Part shown: piece after piece, positions 25,926-38,720 of the stretch | Position numbering within the stretch: position 1 is the stretch's first letter | How the letters are laid out: each line of letters starts with the position of its first letter | Source: Ceratodon purpureus | Lineage: Eukaryota; Streptophyta; Bryopsida; Pseudoditrichales; Ditrichaceae | Reading direction: 5' to 3' | NCBI GenBank assembly: GCA_014871385.1 | Contig: CM026431.1 | Coordinates: forward strand, 8,243,778-8,307,777 | DNA: 64,000 bases | Translations under genes and position numbers: made by a program | The notes under the pieces: generated by a model | What the model was told of the DNA's origin: nothing | Database searches by the model: none | The model's input: the letters and a program-made list of their open reading frames with translations, nothing else

Positions 25926-27037
25926 GTTATATGGTCTCAACCTAGACGAGAAAGAGCGAGCAGGGAACAGAGCTGGGAACTTCACCTTGCTCGTGAGGAA
26001 ACTTATCCAGTTCGTAGCGCTGGCCGACTGTGCTTCGCAACTCAATCTGGTCGCAATTGGAAGACACAACTCTCGTATCCTCGATGCGCTTCTTCAAATC
26101 ATTTGGGATCCGCGCTACACGGTGCTGCCACTAGTTTAGACTGAATTTTTGCGACTGCCTGCGAGCGTCCTCAACCATTCTCGGCTGCGTCAGGTCTGCA
26201 CTTTACTGCTCTATCATTCTGGGATAAACATTTGTCGTCGCTGGTTTTTGTGTCTGGTTAATTCCTTGCGTGTTAGCATTCACACCCTGGCCGAAACGTT
26301 TGGTAAGGTGATTGATGACTCGAGCGCGTCCTGCGAGGAGGAAAGGGGATTTCGTGGTTCAATTCGGTGTTGGAATTGTCGAATTCTGCTAGTATGTCTT
26401 AGAGTGTTTTTGGCATTGCAGGTTTAGGCTCAGTTGTAGCGAAATCGAGCTTCAGCTTGAATTTTATTTCTTTATGATCTCTTAGTATGTGTTGATCCGA
26501 TACAATGCAATCAGTAATGTTTCTGCGATTTAGTAATGGGCTGTTATGTAATTTTTCGTCATGCAATGTGACTCTGAGCGACTGCAATGTTTGTGTCTAG
26601 ATGGAATAATATGATTTTGCGTGAGGTAGATCCGTTTCCTTATCTTCTTTATGTGAATGTGGATTCAATTTGTAGTAACCCAAGATGGGTTGGCAAACAT
26701 AGTAATTCAATTCTTTACATGCTCTCGGATTGGGTACTCCTGTGTTTGCTACAGCCGACTTCGATGCTCTGTACTTGCAAGATTTCGGTATAGGTTATGC
26801 CGTTGAGAACATGCTGTGGCTTTTGCTGTGTCAAGGATTCGCGCATTCTTCGTTTAGGAAATGTGAAAACCCATTTTGTTGCTCCTGAGGATATTAGGGC
26901 TTCTTGCTTGCTTGTTTATCTCTCTTATTGTCATGTGGGATTGTTCCGCTTGTGTGCAGTGAGGAGAAAACTATAAGCAGAGAGAAAATCAGTCAGAGAA
27001 GTTTCTTGATCCTTGTGGCGCCTACAGCCTGTTCAAA
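25926..27037. promoter_or_regulatory. Upstream region of the plastid membrane protein gene
   Basis: About 1.1 kb without a supported ORF. A likely 5'UTR acceptor (TTGTGTGCAG) lies at about 26960, with donor-like GGTAAGGTGA near 26303, so a 5'UTR intron of about 650 bases is plausible. No clear TATA box was seen. Confidence 0.4.
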
Positions 27038-27563
27038 ATGTCAGCTCAAATGGTCATGAACTCAATTGCTACTCCTCATTCCTGGGGCCTGAACACTCTA
27101 AAGCTCTCCAGCTCAGAAATCGTGGTTTCTCCCGCGTCACGGTGCTTCCTGCCAGCAATCTCGCAGGCTCGACGAGCTAGAACGAGATTCAGAGTTTCTG
27201 CTACTTCAAATGGAGGGGACGAAACGAAAGATCCAGTCACGTCAAGCACGTCTACTTCAGTCACCGAGGAAACCAAATCTATAAGCGAGAAAAGAGCTAA
27301 AGGTCAGATTGATTTCTACAACTGTGTGTCAAATTTATAATGGCACATAAATCAATATGTGAAATTAACAAGCTCAATCATTTTAGTTGGTTGGTCATTG
27401 GGCGGTTGCAGCTGAAGCAGAGGTGAAGAAAGGTCAAACGACAGCTATTGTGACCGGCGCAATCTCTGTGTTACTGGGCGTTGGATATCTTGTGCTCATT
27501 CAATTACTCGACACTCGAGGCGTCATCCTAGTGCCACCCCCACCTGAAGCTTTCAATCCCTGA
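27038..27563 (+). CDS. Small plastid-targeted single-pass membrane protein, two exons
   Basis: Exons 27038-27302 and 27412-27563 are joined by a GT-AG intron in phase 1, giving 138 residues. Residues 1 to about 55 are rich in Ser, Ala and Arg with almost no acids and look like a chloroplast transit peptide, with a likely cut after RFRVSA. A hydrophilic Thr/Ser-rich linker follows. A single hydrophobic helix (TTAIVTGAISVLLGVGYLVL) comes next. The C-terminus is VPPPPEAFNP. The layout suggests a thylakoid or envelope membrane protein conserved in plants, but I cannot name the family. The start is the first ATG of a long open first exon. The function is unknown. Confidence 0.8.
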
Positions 27564-28043
27564 TCTGAGAATTTCATTGTTTTTGATGTCCAAATGATAG
27601 GAAATATGCTGGGCTTACTCTTGCTCAGATTGTGGTTGAGTGTATTTTAGTTTCATTTCAAGCATCTATTCAGCTTGGGATTGTTGTTAGATGTTTGGAA
27701 TTTCCTGAGGCACAGATGGATTAACAATCATAGAGTGGGAGCCAAGGTGAGGAAAGTAAACGTTTTGGAGAGAAGATGTTGGTCTGATTTGCACTACAAG
27801 GATAAGCGGTAGGCGAGGGGGTGACGGAGTATAAGAAGGGAGTGGGAATGTAAATCCATACCTTTCTCGGCCATTTGGATAAATCAAGTGTAGCACCTGT
27901 TCATATCAGTGTAATATCTGATACTAGGGGGACATTGTTCCGCATGATATTAATCTAGTGTGGCTTGATCTGAAGGTTATACTCATGTTAGTGATTATTC
28001 TTCTGCTTCATAGATGATAAATTATGCATATGATAGTCTTCTT

Positions 28044-28158
28044 TCAGTGATACAAGATAGATTCATGTCATCCATCCAAATAGTGATAGGAATTCTTGAC
28101 CTTGTTGTAGTCGTGATCGTGAGGATTTTGGGAGAAATGATCCATCTTCTCTAGCCAC
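28044..28158. repeat. Fourth, diverged fragment of the tRNA-segment repeat
   Basis: Closely matches about 847-962 (shared CATGTCATCCATCCAAATAG and GATAGGAATTCTTGACCT) with a few differences and a small insertion. It shows that the sequence is dispersed beyond the palindrome. Confidence 0.8.
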
Positions 28159-28597
28159 GAACTGCATTGGATACATTGAGTAGTGTCAAAATGTACAGTA
28201 CAGATAAAGCACGTCTACCATAGGGCATGAGTTGTAAGACCATTTGTATTGGGTGCTGCTAAAGTTAACCCAATAACCTTGAAACCATAATGCCTGGAGA
28301 GGGGGAGAAGAGGAATCAGATTGATTAACACACATATTAACCACGACATTTATTTTTTATTGTTTGCAAATTGGTAAGATGAGGAGAAAACATGCATGTG
28401 TAGTACAACTTCTTCTCTGATGGTTGGCATCAAAATGAGTGGTTGCAAGGATCATATAGTCATCATAGCCTGGAATTTGTATTCCAAATTAACATTAATA
28501 CTACCTATTTAGACCTTCAAAGTATACCGCTTTTGAATTAACCATTCATAAACAATGACTCCAAAATACAAACAAAAATGTTGTCTGATGTTCTCAG

Positions 28598-28725
28598 CGT
28601 AATTTGCTTAAAGAGAGTTCATAGAAGAATATCAATTCATTTGTCGTTGTGGAAAAGGGGCGTAATTTGCTTCTTAAAGAGAGTTCATAGAAGAATATCA
28701 ATTCATTTGTCGTTGTGGAAAAGGG
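28598..28725. repeat. Two-copy 63-base tandem repeat
   Basis: Units at 28598-28660 and 28661-28725, each beginning CGTAATTTGCTT and ending TTGTGGAAAAGGG. They are identical apart from a three-base insertion. Recent local duplication. Confidence 0.9.
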
Positions 28726-29330
28726 TTGAGAGTAGAGTCTCAATTTTTAACAACAAGAATTGGAACATTTATTACACCACTCTTTACAAATGTACCATTA
28801 CTTTGAAGCAATTTCTAGAATGTGCTATCATTTTGAAGCAATGCACAATAGCTTCGCTAAGTACATATCACTCAAAAGTATTGAACCGTCATTGCTAATG
28901 TAATAAAAATACAAAACCAAAAAATGTAACATACAAATTATCTATTACTATATTCCTTAAAAAGGGTGATATACTAGATTTCAACTTCTATTTTAGTGGA
29001 TCCAACTCCAAGTCAATCAACAATGAAAGAGACTCCACATCCTACATAATTTTAATTTAAGTTTTTTATTTCATTGAAATTTCACCATTGACATCCTGGT
29101 TTCGAACCTGCCCTTCAACTGAAATGTCGAGATTGTACATCCCTTCAAAAATGAAACCCACATGAGGGCTTCAATCTTGAATACTGCCTGCAAGTTTGGA
29201 AGGTTTCGAAGGTCGACCACAATCATGCTCGGGAGTAGGGAGTTGAGCTTTGGGTGGAGTCTGGCCTCGACTGCCTGGCCTTGCCATGCCGTGCAGTGTG
29301 GAACAACATGTTGCTAATTGTTTATGGATG

Positions 29331-32300
29331 CTACAAAAAATACATCCTATTTTTAAGCCTAACATGCACACTCTCAGGTACAACAGGGAAATAGGCTTGG
29401 GGATGGCACGCAACTCTGCGCTTACTCCTCTTTGCAAGGTACCAAACTCGAGCCCGATATGCAGCCAAGTGGGCATAGTAACCTGGCGTGGCCATGGAGA
29501 CAGCTCTTGTACAACGCCCAGACGTGTAACATAATTTGTTTGTAAGATTCTGAAAGTCATCTGCCCTGTAATCACATCGCATTTACTTATACCGTTAAAT
29601 CACCCTAATGAACTGTTATTTTCTTATCAACAAGATGTCATCGTTACAGTGACAATGTTTCCTTGACTGTCTCATCCACCAACACAAGCACAAATCGTAT
29701 TATATATCCAACAACATCTAAACTTTTGCTTCTCTGTTTACTCATGAAACTACGACAGATGGACCTACAGGGTGGACTTATCTGGTAACTACGTGCATTT
29801 ATACTGACGTCTTAGTATTTGTTCAAGAGTGTTTTTCCTAAATTGTCAGTATCAAAATTTTAAAGTTCGCATACAGCAGTATCTTAAGCAAGTTAGGAAA
29901 AACAAAGCTCTAATTAAAGACTAAAAGTATAAGAGAATTTGTTTATGATGGTTAGTTTGGTCCACACAATTAGGTGAATTCAATGAACAAATTAGACAAA
30001 GTGCACCTCGTAGAGAGTTGAGAAAACTTACGTGAATTCCGTACTGTCAAATATCATCTGGTAGTGCGTTGGCCGACTTGTGCCTTTCTCTCCCGCATGG
30101 CTACATAAGTAGAAGTCAAAATCACGAGGGTGAACAATCTTGTCATCCACAACAGTACCTGGTGAAACATTCAAATCTCGGCAACCAGAAAGGGCTGCTG
30201 AAATATTCGGGGGATTCTTAGCATACTTTTTATCACAAATTTTTCGAAACAGCCGAGTGTGATGCCTTTTCTTGACCACAGCAAATGTAATACAAGGGTC
30301 GTAACCTTGAACTGATGTTAATTCATTGGCCGCTCGACGAGCAGCATCTTTCACTGCTTTCACTTCTATATCAAGAACGTCTTGAAGCTGGCCTTCACCC
30401 ACACCATCTCGGTAAAATATAATGATCTGCGACCATTCAAATAATGATAGCAATAAACTAATCATTCAATGCTTACAAGGTAATCCCATCGTTGATAGAA
30501 ATGATAATTTTGTTTTAAAATATTAATTTGGGTTTCACAAGCCAGATGAAATCTTCATACTCCTAACACTAGAAGGTGACTACACTTTTTACATTCATTA
30601 ACTGTGCACTTATGTGCATATGTTTCAAATGCCATTTTTTTGGCATTCTAAACTGGCATATTTCCGCAGAGCTTCTACAATGTCACATTGCTCTGAGGTG
30701 TTAAGAAAAAGATTTCTGGTATAAATATTCCCATGGATTCACTAACCTCAGGAAGACCGTGCTGATTAGCTCGATGCCACTCCGTGAGAAGATCGAAAAC
30801 CATATCCTGTAGATTTTCAATGATTTCGGCGTGACGTTTCTGAGCACGATGGCGTGCATAGAAATATCCTGAATCGGGCCAATCGTTGCTTGCCACAACC
30901 GCTGCGATGGACGGAGACTCAGGATCACTTTGGTCTGGGTGCGATACGTCTGCCCCGAAAAAAATACAAGTCCTGTTTCGGATGCTGGCAAGCTTTCCAA
31001 AGTGATCAATGGTCTGATGGAGTCGAAAATTGCGTCCACCGCACTTTATGTTAATCTTCATAAGCAAGTTCGTTGCAGCAGTCTTGTTGAAGCACTTGTC
31101 AGAGAGATAACCTGCACAGCCAAATTCTAAGTCAGCAAAATACAAGCACTGAGATTAGAGGGCTGATTGCAACATTATATTCATAGAAATCAGGAACAGA
31201 AAAAAAAATCTCATGGTGAAAAGACGCCTTTTAAAGCATTCACCTGAAGTCAGGTGAAATATTTAGAGGTTTAAATTAAACTACGGTTTGAATTAGTCAC
31301 TCACTCTGCTGCACGGGGTAATAATTGACAACTTGAACAATAACTCCTTTCTCAATGTCAGCAAAGTACTTGATTTCGTTGTACAATGGATTTCGCTTCC
31401 CGTCAACAACCACAATGATCAACTGACAGTATGAGCCTGTATCCTTCTCATACTGAGGGATGGCATTCAGAATCAAATTGAACGTTGTTGTAAGGGATTC
31501 CAGGTGGCTTATATGCGCCTTGCCAGTTGATTGAGGTTTGAGCATAGTTATTCCCATCTCAGATGCACGGCTGCCGAATGTGAACCACCACAACAACGTA
31601 TGAAAGTTACTCACATGGTCGACAACATCTGGAATTCAAGTAAGGAAATTCGGTTGTTCCGCAATTGTAGTTAACTAGTTTCAGCACTTAATATGCCCTG
31701 CATAGAGAAACAAATTCAAAAGGAAACCACCGTTGAACTCACAACTGGGGATATTAAGTTACCTTGTCAACATCAATGGCTTTTTAGAGTTGATATTTCT
31801 GATCTGATATGCACTTGAAAAACTCTACACATTCTACGTTATACGTGATGATAGCATGTATTGCTTGGTTCTCTTACACCAATAACACTTCTGTCAATAA
31901 GAATATAGAAGCCTATCGCTGTATAAAAAAATACCTCATCAGAAAATGAATCCACTCTGATCGCTTTGTGAACTTTCCTCCCGTTAAATCACACACGCCC
32001 CACCACTTGATTTTGGCATCGTGAAGAGCTTGTTTCTGGTTCCACGCCCAGAAGCCCATTCTCCCAGGATCAACAGGATCCGTGTTATCCTTGTACTGAA
32101 TGATGGGTGCTCTCAAGATTCTACTTTGAACTTCCGTCATTTTCGTGTGGAAGCCAAGATCGATAGCAGCACAGAAGGGGTCGCTGGTGAGCACAAACAA
32201 CAATAGGTTAAATTAGACAGCGATAGGGACAGAATAGTAACCTCATACACCGATGCAGACGTTCAACTCAGCATTATTTCTGTTACCTTACAGGACGGTT

Positions 32301-35300
32301 GATATCTACTGAATATTTTTCCTCCATCATGTCCGTTATTCTCCTGCACCTTGAGTCCGGATTCCTCCAAGAACTTTCACACTGATACGTGCTTTTGCTC
32401 TTAATAACTCCTTTGCCAATAAATCTCGTTACAGGGGCAAGCTTTGCCAATTCCATAGGAACATAGACTTTTCCTTTGGACGATTTAAGAATCAAGGATG
32501 GCAGAAATTTCCACACAATATCTTTCTCATACTTTTCTTTAAAATAATCCGTAACGCGTACGTCTGGTATATTTTGTGGTTGTTTAATAAACCTAAGTTG
32601 CCATGTTGCTTCTTCAGTGAGCCCATCAATTTTGAATTTGCGTACAACAGCTCCAACGTAATGATCGAGCACCACTTCCATACCCAGTAGAATATCAAGG
32701 CAGAAATCCCTGCAGTTTTGAGAAATTAAGACTTCAAACTGGGTTAAAAGTCTATCAAGTCAAATCACGAAAGGGAATCACTTCTTCTCGAAATTCTTGA
32801 CAAGATTTAATGAGCAACAATAAATCTCACCTCTCGTTAAAAACACAAAGTCTGATACATAATTCGATAAACATCATGAAACAAGAATCATACTAATGTA
32901 ATTTAAAACAAAGCATTCACACAACTCAACTTTCAACCTTATCGTATCGAGTTTGTCATGAAAAATGATTTTCAGATTGATTACCGCTGTACGTGATTCA
33001 TCTCGCCGTGTTTACAGAATTTTGATTTCAGTGCTCTGTCCATCATATCCGCCACAAAGTCTAGAACAGTTTCCGTTTTGAGGTCTTTTGAGAAGAAATT
33101 ACTGCTAGAAACATCCACATTGAGCACTAGTCCTTGCTTTGTTGGCTTCAAGGTTTTGAAAAAACCAAAAGACGAGTTAATAAACCTGTTCACTGGAGTG
33201 GCGAATGAAGCATCTGGATAGTACGAACACGGCCCTACCTGGACTACCTTACAGTTATTCCGGTATTGTTCTCGCAAAATACATCCGAGTGCTTTGATGT
33301 ACTCTTGATAATTAGACCTGGCATCACCCAAGAGATGATCTTGGAGAGACTTGCCAGTAAGAATTGGTTTGGGCTCCAATTTAACTTCATAACACGATAT
33401 CTGGTTCTCCCTTCAGCATTGTACAATTGCGCAAAGGTGAGTAAAAATATTCTTATGCATTGATAACCCTCAAACAGATTTGCAAACTGAAAAGAAATGT
33501 GATGCGGAGTCCAGACTGATCTTCAGTACTACATATTACATATATACATAAGGGAAAGAAAGAGTGATGTACTAGATCATTACCTTTCAAAGGGCAGGGG
33601 ATAAAATTGCTCACATAGCGTTCCAAATGGGAAGGTTCCATTACTGTACAGAAGTGTACTTCCATCATAAGCCAATATTGATTGACTTCCGAATATCTCT
33701 TTTATTTTTCCTTTCACAAAGTTTAAGATCCTTATCCTCATAATATCTGAAGCTCCTGGTGTTACGGTCATCGTTTTGACATGGATGTTTCCAAATTTGA
33801 AAGAATCCTTCACTTTAAAATGGTTAACCAGGACAATTTCACCCTGCAGGTTCATCGTCATGTAAGCCCAGCGCAATCAGAATTTATTTTAATACAAACG
33901 AAGTAAGCCTCATCACGAAAACCACTATCAGACCTGTGACTACCAACCACATAGTAGAAATGAAAGACTCAGTGAGATGATGGAAAAAACGTCGAAAGAA
34001 ATAGCTTCCAAATCTAGATAACAATCTGCAGGTTTCAAATATCGATAAACTGATTTCCTTGGAACAAGTTAAAAGAACTCAGTTCTCACGATCGTATGAA
34101 GAGTTCTATATATTGTCATCCACGATTGATAATGAAGTCTAGTCATATCTGAATTATGCATTAAGTAGGATACCATATCAAGGAATTCTATGTATGCTGA
34201 GCCTCGACTTGAGTTCTCTGCTAGGCATTTTTCTAGAGGTTGCATGGCTTCCCTCAAGTCCACCTTGTCCAGAAGCATAGGCAAAAAATTGCCTATAACA
34301 TGCTTCCTACGCTATGATTAGAAAAGTCATAGAAGTGTACCCAAAATGTAGGTAGTTGATCAACCAAGGGATTTATGTCCTAGATTGTACCCTACTAAGA
34401 AAAATCACTGTGGCATATCACTGTAATGGAGTGACATGCAGACGGCGAGTGTGCATCAAAAGTGCGCCTCATGATTTATGTGTTATGTGAATAACAGAGC
34501 ATTGTAAGGGATACAAAATGACGTTGAAAGAGTTCTATACCCTTCCTGAGGTGGCTTTCTCAGTCGGTCTTCTAGCTAGCAATCTTGAATCATCGTCATG
34601 AGGTGGGGCACTTCCAAAGTAGGAGGATATACTTGATATGACGGCTCTGGATCCCGGACTAGGTGGACGCCCAGAGGGGGAGGGAGTACCCGGACACGAA
34701 CATCCATCCTTCTTGGGAGAACGTGGCTCGACTCCTGGAAATTTGTCTCCTAAGTTAAGGGGATCAAGAGGTCGAATTTTGGTGACGCCAATAGCCTGCA
34801 CAGGCTCCCAGATTGCAGACGCAGGGGGTAATGATGGTGCTTTAATTGTGGCGGATCCACCACCACACATTGATGTAGGTCTCGAACTGGTCGGGGGTAA
34901 GTAAACTTCTTGCACCTTGATCTCACTCTGATGGCTGCAAGAGTTCCAAGTTCTACGAGGTTGGGCACGAGGTCCTGATATAAAAGAAAAGCTCTTTTAA
35001 ATCATTGATGACCTCCTAGCTATGAACAGATATAAAATGTACTAATTTATAACCAAACTCAGTTCTCGAGCCCGGGATTCCTTTACACTTGGCTTCTCTT
35101 CTAAGACATCTAAACCATAAATCCTTTGCATCTTGCAAGCAGCAGTCACTTCCACATTAGACTTCTCAAGTGAATGCGGATGCACTGGACAAAATATACC
35201 GAAGACGACACTCGTAATAAATCCTAATCTTTGTTCGTCATTTGAACTTTCATGACTGAAATGCTGGTTCATTATCGACAATGACAAACTAAGCCCCATC

Positions 35301-36170
35301 ATAAATACGAATCACCAGCAACGAGCTTTTCAGAAAGAGAGTGAAGTGATCACCTGGTGCACACATCGGACGGAGTTTGCCTGGCACCTCCTGAGACAGG
35401 CATTGTCGCTCCCGAGGGTCAGCATGAGGACGCAATGATCCAAACGCCAGGGGCCGCACCTTTCCTGAAGAAGGACCGTGTTTCTTAAACCCAATCTCGT
35501 CGAAGGTGGCACCCGGGTGTCCTTCCCCGCTTTCACCCGCATTCCATCGCTTTACATGGCGAACGCGCACATCAGGACGAGGACTTGATTGCCGGCTCAA
35601 GGGAGACAAGCTGGGGGAGATGAGGTGGGGTTTCACCCGATGCAGCGGAGAGGAGCAAGGGGTGCGCGGCACCTTGCCTGCAGAGCAGGGACGTGACTCC
35701 GCAAGGGACCGCGGTTTTGGCGTCCTCGGACAAGAGTACCGCGTCATTGGAGAGCATGGTCGACTGGTTCGCTGTGGGGCACATGGTCCATTGGGTTTTC
35801 GGCAACACGAGTAGGATTGCGCAGGGGAGCCTGGGCGACTTTTAGCAGCAGAGCTTGGGCGACTTTTAGAAGCAGAACCTGCACGACTCTTCAAGTTCGA
35901 GCTGGATCGGCTCTTGGGTGGGGTGCATCCTCTGCTCCTCGGTGGAGAAATTCCTCGACTCCTTGGGGGAGAGCATAAGGGACTACTGTCCTGAGGCGGG
36001 GTTGAAGAGGACGCTCGACTCCACGGTCGGCTGTGCAGTGCTGAAGAGTTTCCTCGTCGCCGCTGCTGCTTCTGCCGTTGCCTTCGTTGCTTGATGGGAC
36101 ACTCTGAGGGGCATTCTGGCGGTACGTACTTACAGCCAGGAGGAAGGTATTTCTCCAGAATAGGTGCCAT
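29331..36170 (-). CDS. Argonaute protein with long Ser/Arg/Pro-rich N-terminus
   Basis: Ten exons, all GT-AG and phase-consistent: 36170-35354, 34974-34541, 33843-33584, 33410-32985, 32709-32287, 32183-31935, 31609-31305, 31111-30747, 30426-30032, 29565-29331. The product is about 1302 residues; plant AGOs are usually 900-1050. Residues 1-417 are low complexity, with [KR]SR motifs every 8-9 residues at 69-112 and many Cys-Ser-Pro words. The N domain starts with [14 protein letters not shown] follows ([20 protein letters not shown]), then MID ([12 protein letters not shown]) and PIWI. The slicer tetrad is complete: D1026 (FFGADVSHP), E1067 (KRHAEII), D1100 (FYRDGV), H1257 ([11 protein letters not shown]). 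It should bind small RNAs and be able to cleave targets. It does not clearly match AGO1, AGO4 or AGO7 subgroup wording. The start ATG is the first in its exon, but an upstream acceptor (GGGTAG at about 36220) keeps the frame open 16 codons further, so a 5' coding exon cannot be excluded. Confidence 0.93.
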
Positions 36171-36220
36171 TCTGATATCCGCTTCTCCAACGCAAATAAA
36201 GTCCTTTCCTACTTCAATCT

Positions 36221-38720
36221 ACCCAGAAGAAAAATAAACCAAGGTTGGTGAAGCAAGCATTGTATATCACTTCGGCATTGCACTCTGTTCTTGAAATCGA
36301 GAGCGCCTCCATCTGCTTCTTGCAGTCACCTTCGCTCCAGAATCAGGACAAAGACGCTACATGATGCCGATGAACAGTTGCGTTGGTTCAGTGGCGGCAG
36401 AGGCGGAGCTTTTACCTCTCACCTTCATAGCAAGCCCAGCAATAGACCCCTCAGTGCTCCCTGCTTCTTGAATAGCATTTTCACTAATATAACACTTCAG
36501 CATGTTTCTTCAAATTTCGTAGGACTGATAATTATCTCAGTAATTCGATTTGTGAATTTGCAATAACAGCATGACTATCGCTATCTCAATCAAGGAGTTT
36601 CAAAATCGAATCACATATGTTTTAAAGCAGTATAGTTTTAAAGCAGGAAACATGGAGGCCGAGATAAGTGACGAACCTTCCGTCGAATTTCAATCTTCAG
36701 ATACCGCTGTTCATCCGGTTGCATATCCTAATATTCTGAAAGCAGGTATGCAGTCACCAAATTCGCTGTATGTATTGAGCGTAGGATACACTTCCGGCAG
36801 CGATATACGGTACCCGAAAGTGTGCTCTTTCGCAAAGCAGATTTAAAAGCAACAAAAGAAAAATTCCTATACATCACGCAATCTTGTACCAAGAAACTAA
36901 CTGCACAATGAGGAGGCACATATGGTCGAGATGAGAGAACAGACTACCACAATAATCGAAATCTTTCACGTGAACATGACGTTTATATCTGACGAGAGAG
37001 ATTACGCACAGACTCAACTAGGGAATTGAGATTTCAAGCAGAACATTTTGAATCCCTACGTTCCAGGGCTTCAGAAACCCTAAACCTCAAGTACTTCATA
37101 ACATTCTTCAGCAGTTGCTCTTATCATGTGAAGAAGATGAAGTAAACGTGGAATACACGTACAGCACATATACGGTACTCATAAAATGATCATGCACAGT
37201 ACTACAGCTTTTAGAGGGACCACCTTTCAGTACATTATATCTCAAATGCTGAAAACCTCGGTTGCCCATGTGCCATACTAATACTACGATCTCGTTGACG
37301 CTACACGTCCAAAAACTAACCCCATCAACGCATCGTACATAATTCATATTATTAGAAAGAGAGATATTGAAGAGTACCTGGAATTCAATCATGAAATGTT
37401 TTCACAGTGAATCAGCCCTTGGAAGACTTGCAGAGCATAGACAGACTCAGGGTCGCAATTGAACACCATTCCTGAAGTAGCAATCGTCAGCGCGAAGCAA
37501 GAGCCAGACATCCGCAATTAGGCTCCAGTCACACTTTCCATGAAACGCCCGTGGGGCTGGAGCCGACATAGATCTCTTCCTCCCGCTGGAAAATAACCAC
37601 CAAGTGCATGGATCGCGCATCACCCTCAACGACCGCGTCACGCCCCCCAGTCATTAAAAGTCCCTTCCCTAGTGATTACCACTCATGCTCATGGTGTCCG
37701 TTTCTAATTCAGCAGCTGCCAGCACCCCAACGGCGACAACGAACCCTTGTGCTTGATCGCCACTTTTGCCTACACTAAAACTGGCGCTCATGTTGCAGCA
37801 CTCGCGGAGACACGCTGCAGCTAATTAAAAAGCTGTACTGGATATGGATTAGTACTACAAGGAAACCTTGATCAGCTGGCTGGTGTTGAGTGCCAGGATA
37901 AAACGCTTGTAGGCCTAAAGGCGAGGTGTAAGAGGTGTACGTAAACCAAACCAACAGGGGCACTGTATTGTGCTTCCTGGAATTATTGACTGTGACGACC
38001 ATGCTGCCTTTCTTTAGACAATCGGTAAATGGTCGTACAGAAAATTTGAGGTATTTTGATATTTTGGAACGGACTCAATCTGCAGGAGATAATAGTGTGG
38101 TATCATACTGGAATGGACAACCACCAACGAACTTCGAAATAGCACATCGACCTAAAGCCAGCACTGGCTGGAAAGTGTTTAAGATCGCAATCCATCACTT
38201 CAAAACGCCCAGACGCCTTTCGAGTTAGAAACAGAAATATTACACCGGATAATGCATTGCATCTGCACCAGCAAAAACAACAAGATTATGAAGCAGAAAT
38301 AAGAAAAACAACAAAATCCCCATCCAGAGACCATCCAACGACCACCAACAACTCTCCAACATCCAAATAGTCTCATCATGCATACGGCACTTCAGCTTGT
38401 AAACTTAAACTGAATGTCACAGCTCCAAAAGAATTGAAGGTAAAAACCAGGACTTCCTTCTCGCCTGGACCAAATATTTTGCTCGCAGCCGTATCCAAGC
38501 AACAAATACAAGCGCTAGAATTTTCAATCCTGAACTAACACTAACTGCCACAGGTGGAGGAAGTCCCACCGCAGTAAAGAGATCTAATCTGATGCTGTTG
38601 GATAAACCCAATGTTTTCATCGCTACATAGCAGATGTTATAAATCAAAAATGTCAATAAGGTACACTGTCATAGATTGGCATAAGAGGGATCTAGTTTAA
38701 TAAAATGGGCTAATCTTCGG
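36221..38720. other. Intergenic between the Argonaute and PML3-type genes
   Basis: Holds the Argonaute promoter or 5'UTR and the 3'UTR of the PML3-type gene (to the right). A short plus-strand reading starting MEAEISDEPSVEF at about 36651 ends at a donor-like GCAG/GTATGC, but no second exon was found. Nothing else is recognised. Confidence 0.4.

Larger units (their letters stand above)
27564..29330. other. Intergenic between the plastid gene and the Argonaute
   Basis: Contains the 3'UTR of the upstream gene, a stray fragment of the 1-2.5 kb repeat (28044-28158), a tandem duplication (28598-28725), and the 3'UTR of the Argonaute gene at its right end. No other gene is supported. Confidence 0.5.

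Noticed and set aside
25813-26144. Open frames of about 100 codons at the palindrome's right end
   Set aside because: The first 20 codons are GGGTATGGG repeats, and the rest has no recognisable family or splice support.
29171-29575. 134-codon minus-strand ORF
   Set aside because: It overlaps the last Argonaute exon in another frame; the Argonaute frame carries the conserved [11 protein letters not shown] motif.
35042-35302. 86-codon minus-strand ORF between Argonaute exons 1 and 2
   Set aside because: It is intronic under the phase-consistent exon model and has no Argonaute similarity.
34638-35814. Long plus-strand open frames opposite the Argonaute N-terminal exons
   Set aside because: Shadow frames of the GC-rich, low-complexity Ser/Pro/Arg coding sequence.
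36651-36745. Possible first exon on the plus strand (MEAEISDEPSVEF) with a donor-like site
   Set aside because: No downstream exon in a consistent frame could be found.
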